A DNA stretch of 64,000 nt from JANNWF01 sp052390415 (GTDB lineage Bacteria > Pseudomonadota > Gammaproteobacteria > Xanthomonadales > Xanthomonadaceae): positions 7,107-71,106 of the forward strand of contig JBQTGY010000094.1 in the NCBI GenBank assembly GCA_052390415.1, given 5' to 3'. A model generated the notes under the pieces. That model was not told the origin of the DNA and searched no databases. It saw only the letters and a program-made list of their open reading frames with translations. Positions 60,042 to 64,000 of this stretch are shown here, piece by piece (the stretch's first letter is position 1; each line of letters opens with the position of its first letter). Both the position numbers and the translations under genes were made by a program.

Positions 60042-61490
60042 TCAAGGCCTGACCCACATCCTCGCCTTGCGCGCCGGCAATGCAAACGTGTAACTGCCCG
60101 AACTGATCCGCACCACGTTGCCGCTGCCCAGGGTGTCGGTGTAGTTGGTGTTCCACCACAGCACACTGCCATTCATGTTGATGGTGGTGTTGACGTTGGA
60201 GCCGCACTTGTTGATGCCGACAATGCCGCGGTTGCCGCGGCGGAACAGGAGGTGGCAATCGCTGTAGGACAACACCTGCATGTCATTGCCTTGGGCGGCG
60301 TTGTGGAAGCGGATCATGCCCTTGAGGTCGGCGCGGTTGTAGGCATTCACCCAGCGGTTGTCGCCGCTTTCGTTGTTGTCGGTATAGACCATCGGTAAGC
60401 CGTCGTTGCGACCCATGATGAAGGCATAGGCCAAGGTCTCATCGGTGGGGTCCATGATCAGATAGCGGAAGCCGCTGTTGTTGGGAATGTCATGAGTCAC
60501 GGTGATGGTGATGGCCTTTGCGCCGGGCAGCGCTTGCCCGGTCGCACCCGGGTTGACCAGACGATTCATGCTGCCGCCAAAGCCGAACGCACCGCGCAAT
60601 GAGTTGAGCAAGGGAAAGTCATACGCACCGTGGCCGGTGCCATCGAGATAGGGTTTCAGGAATCGCTCGTACTCGGTTTCGCCGGCGCCGCCGCCGGTGA
60701 TCACCTCGCCGAATACGTGCATGCCGCTCTTGATGTCAGCGGTGAACACCCGGTTGATGTGGCTGTTGGGCATGTGTTTGGCGGCATCGATGCGAAAGCC
60801 AGTAACGCCCAAGGTCTTCAGAGCGCGCAGATACTGCTGCTGTTGCGAGACTACGTAGTCATTTCCCAGCAGATCCGGCAGCCCCACATCGCCGCCGCCT
60901 CCACATAGGCGCCAGGTCTGAACCTGCCAGACGTCGTTGTAATTGTTGATGCAGGTGGCCGGTCCGAAATCCGTGGCGCTCAAATAATTGAATGAGATGT
61001 TGCCGAACAGCACTTGCCGGTTATAGAAAGTCCGATTGGCGGCGTATTGGGCGAGCACCGCGCTGCCCGGATAATTGAGATCAGGCCTCTGCCCCGACTC
61101 GTTGGCCATATGGTTGAAGACGATGTCGGCGTAGGTGCGAATACCCTTTCCACTCAGGGCTTGCACCATGTTGGCGAAGCTCTCGCTGTTGCCCAGCGGG
61201 TTGTCGATCAAACGGTTGTCTTGCGGCTGATAACGCGCCCACCACTGACTGCCGGTCGATTTGTATGCCGGTGCGACCAGCACGACCTTGTAGCCCGCAT
61301 CCTTGATCGCTTGCGCACGCGCGGCGACATCGGCGTAGCGCCAATTGAAGGCGTGCAGGATGACATCGGCTGCCGCGGGCGGCAGCAGCAGTGCGCTCAA
61401 CAAAGCCGCCGCAACGAGGGTAGAGCGAAGACGCTTGAGGAAGCTCGGGCGCGCAGTTGCGCCGCCCGCCGACGTGGCAAGAATCGTCAT
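60042..61490 (-). CDS. Secreted alpha-amylase (GH13)
   Basis: Hydrolyses alpha-1,4 links of starch outside the cell. A basic start and signal peptide (LVAAALLSALLLPPAAADV) precede the catalytic barrel. The four GH13 regions are visible: ADIVFNHMA, GFRIDAAKHM with nucleophile Asp235, FGEVITGG with acid/base Glu262, and TVTHDIPNN with Asp334. A C-terminal all-beta domain follows. The ribosome site AAGGAC lies just before the ATG. Length 482 is that of animal-like bacterial amylases. Gene stands alone on the minus strand. Confidence 0.95.
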   Translation of the reverse strand: MTILATSAGGATARPSFLKRLRSTLVAAALLSALLLPPAAADVILHAFNWRYADVAARAQAIKDAGYKVVLVAPAYKSTGSQWWARYQPQDNRLIDNPLGNSESFANMVQALSGKGIRTYADIVFNHMANESGQRPDLNYPGSAVLAQYAANRTFYNRQVLFGNISFNYLSATDFGPATCINNYNDVWQVQTWRLCGGGGDVGLPDLLGNDYVVSQQQQYLRALKTLGVTGFRIDAAKHMPNSHINRVFTADIKSGMHVFGEVITGGGAGETEYERFLKPYLDGTGHGAYDFPLLNSLRGAFGFGGSMNRLVNPGATGQALPGAKAITITVTHDIPNNSGFRYLIMDPTDETLAYAFIMGRNDGLPMVYTDNNESGDNRWVNAYNRADLKGMIRFHNAAQGNDMQVLSYSDCHLLFRRGNRGIVGINKCGSNVNTTINMNGSVLWWNTNYTDTLGSGNVVRISSGSYTFALPARKARMWVRP

Positions 61491-61889
61491 GATTGTCCTT
61501 GGTCAATCTTCGACCGTTTGGCGATGGCCGTCGGTCGATGCGCAATGGTTCGCTGACGGACATCGCCTCCGGCGATACACGATCAGCCCGCCTGACTCCT
61601 CGTCCGACGGCCAGCACGAAAGCGCATTGGACCCCTCCTGGCGCTTTCGTTATTGCACGTTGCGGAAGCGATGTTAGTGCGTGGCGGCGCGCTTTTGCGG
61701 ATGGTGCATACGTATTCAATTTGGGTGACCGATTGGGCAGTCATTTGCGGCCGGACTTGCAGCGCGGCTTGTCGGCGCCCGCACAACGGACTATCGTCCA
61801 GTGCCGCCGCCGACCACCGGCCTACCACCCCTGACGCTGACTGTCGCAGCTTGCGATGGCCAAACATTGCGACCAATGAGGACTACCTG
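61491..61889. other. Divergent gene-free control region (amylase / permease)
   Basis: A 399-base stretch between two divergent starts. I see no gene in it. Small dyads occur, such as TCGCC-TCC-GGCGA (about 61565-61577) and ATACGTAT (about 61709-61716), which could be regulator sites. No -10/-35 pair stands out clearly enough to annotate. Confidence 0.5.
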
Positions 61890-63374
61890 ATGTTGTTTAC
61901 GCGAATAAAGTCGCTTGACCAGATTCTTGCAACCGCCGAGAAAAAGAGTCTCAAGCGACAATTGGGACCGGTGCAGCTGACCCTGCTTGGCATCGGCGCC
62001 ATCATTGGCACCGGCATCTTCGTGCTCACCGCCGAGGCGGGCCAGAAGGCCGGGCCGGCGATGATGGTCGCGTTCGTGATCGCGGCCGTGGTTTGCGCAC
62101 TCGCGGCGTTGGCGTATGCCGAACTGGCGTCGATGATTCCAGTGTCAGGTTCCGCCTACACCTACACCTACGGCGTGATGGGCGAGTCCTTGGCCTGGAT
62201 CGTCGGCTGGGCCTTGGTGCTCGAATATGCGGTGGCCGCCGGTGCGGTGGCGGTCGGCTGGTCGGGCTACATGAATGGCCTGCTGATCAGTTTCGGCACG
62301 CCTTTACCCGAGTTCTTGCGAACCGGGCCCTATGACGGCGGCAGCTTCAACCTGTTGGCCTTGTTGATCGCGCTGGCGGTGACCGTGTTGTTGGTCATCG
62401 GCACCTCCAAGAGTGCCAAGGTCAATGCGGTGCTGGTCGCGATCAAGGTCGCCGCGCTGACAGCCTTCATCATCATCGCCTTTCCGGCGGTGAAAGATCC
62501 CAACTTTGCGCCCTTCATGCCGACCGGCTGGGGCAGCCCGATGGGCGGCGCGGGTGTGCTGGGTGCGGCAGCCTCGATCTTCTTTGCCTACGTCGGTTTT
62601 GATGCTGTTTCGACCGCTGCCGAAGAAACCAAGAATCCGAATCGCAACATTCCAATTGGCCTGATCGGCTCGCTTGCCGTTTGCACCATTTTCTATTTGC
62701 TGGTGGGCTACGCGGCCGTGGGTGCCGTGGGTTCGCAGCCGATGTTGGGTGCGGATGGATTGGCTCTGTTGGCGGGTAGCTCGGAATTGGCGGAAGCCTG
62801 CAAAGGCTCCGAAGCGCTGGTTTGCAGCAAGGAGCCATTGGCCCACGTGCTGCGCTTGTTGGGCTACGAGTGGTGGGGCAATGCCATCGGTATCGCCGCC
62901 GCCATGGCGCTGCCATCGGTCATCCTGATGATGCTGTTCGGGCAGACCCGCATCTTCTTCACCATGTCGCGTGACGGCTTGCTGCCAGCAATGTTCTCGA
63001 AGATTCACCCGACCTTCCACACGCCTTACGTCATCACCATCATCACCGGCGTTGCGGTGTCGCTGTTTGCGGCCATGTTCCCGGTCGGCATCCTCGCCGA
63101 TATATCCAACTCCGGAACCCTGTTCGCGTTCCTGATGGTCGCGATTGGAGTGATGGTGTTGCGCAAGACCCAACCCGACCGCCCGCGCCCGTTCAAGACC
63201 CCGATGGCGTGGCTGATCTGCCCGCTGGCCATTGCCGGCACCTTGCTGCTGTTCTTCAACCTGTCGATGTACACCATCGGCCTGTTCGTCGGCTGGGCGG
63301 TGATCGGCATCATCGTCTACTACGCGTATGGCCACAGTCGCAGCCATCTGGCCAACGGCACGCACGCGAGTTAG
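61890..63374 (+). CDS. APC-family amino-acid permease
   Basis: A 494-residue inner-membrane transporter. It opens with KSLKRQLGPVQLTLLGIGAIIGTGIFVLT, the APC signature with the GIGAIIGTGIF substrate-binding helix break. FFAYVGFDAVSTAAEETKNPNRNIP is the second family hallmark, and twelve or more helices are evident. It resembles the cationic amino-acid transporter (YhdG-like) group; the substrate is not determinable by eye. The ATG follows TGAGGAC. A frame open upstream runs into the control region and is not used. Confidence 0.92.
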   Translation: MLFTRIKSLDQILATAEKKSLKRQLGPVQLTLLGIGAIIGTGIFVLTAEAGQKAGPAMMVAFVIAAVVCALAALAYAELASMIPVSGSAYTYTYGVMGESLAWIVGWALVLEYAVAAGAVAVGWSGYMNGLLISFGTPLPEFLRTGPYDGGSFNLLALLIALAVTVLLVIGTSKSAKVNAVLVAIKVAALTAFIIIAFPAVKDPNFAPFMPTGWGSPMGGAGVLGAAASIFFAYVGFDAVSTAAEETKNPNRNIPIGLIGSLAVCTIFYLLVGYAAVGAVGSQPMLGADGLALLAGSSELAEACKGSEALVCSKEPLAHVLRLLGYEWWGNAIGIAAAMALPSVILMMLFGQTRIFFTMSRDGLLPAMFSKIHPTFHTPYVITIITGVAVSLFAAMFPVGILADISNSGTLFAFLMVAIGVMVLRKTQPDRPRPFKTPMAWLICPLAIAGTLLLFFNLSMYTIGLFVGWAVIGIIVYYAYGHSRSHLANGTHAS

Positions 63375-63442
63375 TTCAGCACGACTGACAGAAATCCCGG
63401 CGCCGACGTGAGGTCGGCGCATGCAGAGTGGATGGTCAATCG

Positions 63443-63757
63443 ATGATCTACAAACCAATCGATTGCGAGGGGCGAACAATCAGGGTCGGAGAAGTGGTGC
63501 GAGTGGTTGGCGTCCCAGATCTATCCGGCATGACGGAGCCCTACCGAACTCAATCTTGGGCTGTGTTCCAACACTTGCTTGGCACGTATAGAAGGGTTGA
63601 CGAGTTTGACGAGCATGGCCAAGCGTGGCTGCGCTTCAGTATTCGGAAGGGGCAGCGGGCAGGTTGGCACTCGGTTGGAATTGAACCGTTTCTACTGCGT
63701 CTGCGTATGCGACGCACATCTACGCGCGAGTTGGTGACGGGATCGCGGGCGGTTTGA
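63443..63757 (+). CDS. Small conserved-looking hypothetical protein
   Basis: A 104-residue soluble protein starting MIYKPIDCEGRTIRVGEVVR. A short beta-rich opening (VGEVVRVVGVPDLSGM) suggests an SH3-like barrel, and the later text (FDEHGQAWLRFSIRKGQRAG, WHSVGIEP) fits the same fold. I recall similar hypothetical proteins from varied proteobacteria but know no function. A GTG five codons upstream is an alternative start. GC content looks a little lower than in neighbours. Confidence 0.6.
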   Translation: MIYKPIDCEGRTIRVGEVVRVVGVPDLSGMTEPYRTQSWAVFQHLLGTYRRVDEFDEHGQAWLRFSIRKGQRAGWHSVGIEPFLLRLRMRRTSTRELVTGSRAV

Positions 63758-63838
63758 CAAAAAGCGCGTCGACGACCTAGCCAACCACCCACCACCCACT
63801 CAATCGCTGCCACCCCGCTGCCGAACAGCCTGTAGTAG

Positions 63839-63865
63839 GGCGCAATAACCGAAGGGCATTGCGCC
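63839..63865. repeat. GGCGCAAT...ATTGCGCC hairpin repeat
   Basis: GGCGCAATAACCGAAGGGCATTGCGCC has perfect 8-base arms around an 11-base loop. A 12-base partial copy in reverse (GGCGCAATGCCC) is at 63951-63962, and a variant is at 45500-45527. The final 243 bases of the window (63758-64000) hold these repeats and no gene that I can support. Confidence 0.65.
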
Positions 63866-64000
63866 GCCTGCCAACCTTGCGGCGAACCTTCGAGCTCGCT
63901 GTGATCGATGGTCAACTTCGGCAAGTTCCCGACGTCATGGAGTTGGCTGTGGCGCAATGCCCTGGGGGTGTTGCTCCCGACGAGTTGCGAGGTTCAGCGC

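Noticed and set aside
63550..63957. Minus-strand frame of 135 codons near the window end
   Set aside because: It spans the dispersed hairpin repeats and runs antisense to the hypothetical gene at 63443-63757; no ribosome site.

Overview
The window is GC-rich chromosomal DNA of a gammaproteobacterium, most likely of the order Lysobacterales (Xanthomonadales). The clues are a MetX-type enzyme with the serine succinyltransferase look, a complete ccmABCDEFGHI operon, the smc-zipA-ligA order, the comEC-exbB-exbD-msbA order, ygfZ divergent from sdhCDAB-sdhE, and intergenic repeats of the GGGATTCG kind. Genus cannot be fixed from sequence reading alone. Coding density is high, and many neighbours overlap by ATGA or GTGA, so most genes sit in tightly coupled operons.

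Layout. 1-10.3 kb (minus strand): kdkA, a metallo-beta-lactamase protein, the whole cytochrome c maturation set ccmABCDEFGHI, metX and the first codons of one more gene. 10.3-13.1 kb: a family 9 glycosyltransferase, a cluster of hairpin repeats, the 4.5S signal recognition particle RNA, tRNA-Ser(GGA) and a polyprenyl diphosphate synthase. 13.3-28.3 kb: ssb, rluB, scpB, scpA, a YciO-type protein, then yciI, bolA, a lipoprotein peptidyl-prolyl isomerase, smc, zipA, ligA, epmA and a basic unknown protein. All three condensin subunits (Smc, ScpA, ScpB) lie within 8 kb. 28.4-36.6 kb: mtnA, gyrA, a peroxiredoxin, hsp20-cbpA behind a probable heat-shock promoter, an orphan PhnD-like binding protein and ygfZ. 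36.9-48.5 kb: sdhCDAB-sdhE-ygfX, a one-permease lipoprotein exporter (lolC/E-lolD), comEC, exbBD and msbA.

48.5-59.5 kb looks accessory. A purine-degradation operon (puuE-uraD-alc-allA) follows msbA where lpxK would usually be expected. Next comes a broken acyl-CoA thioesterase gene, frameshifted and cut off at its 3' end. Its cut edge abuts a signalling module: an OmpR-type regulator and, divergent from it, an operon for a YfiR-like periplasmic protein, a large hybrid histidine kinase, a REC-GGDEF diguanylate cyclase and a TonB-dependent receptor. This module is the best candidate for a little-described system: an outer-membrane receptor physically co-encoded with a c-di-GMP phosphorelay. 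59.6-64 kb: a small membrane protein, a secreted alpha-amylase, an amino-acid permease and a small hypothetical protein.

Several dispersed repeat families are visible: an approximately 52-bp element in three copies, a 148-bp element with terminal inverted repeats inside the ccm operon, a 31-bp inverted repeat inside the sdh operon, a perfect 22-bp-arm palindrome touching the 4.5S RNA gene, and a GGCGCAAT...ATTGCGCC hairpin family. I saw no CRISPR array, insertion-sequence transposase, rRNA or prophage.
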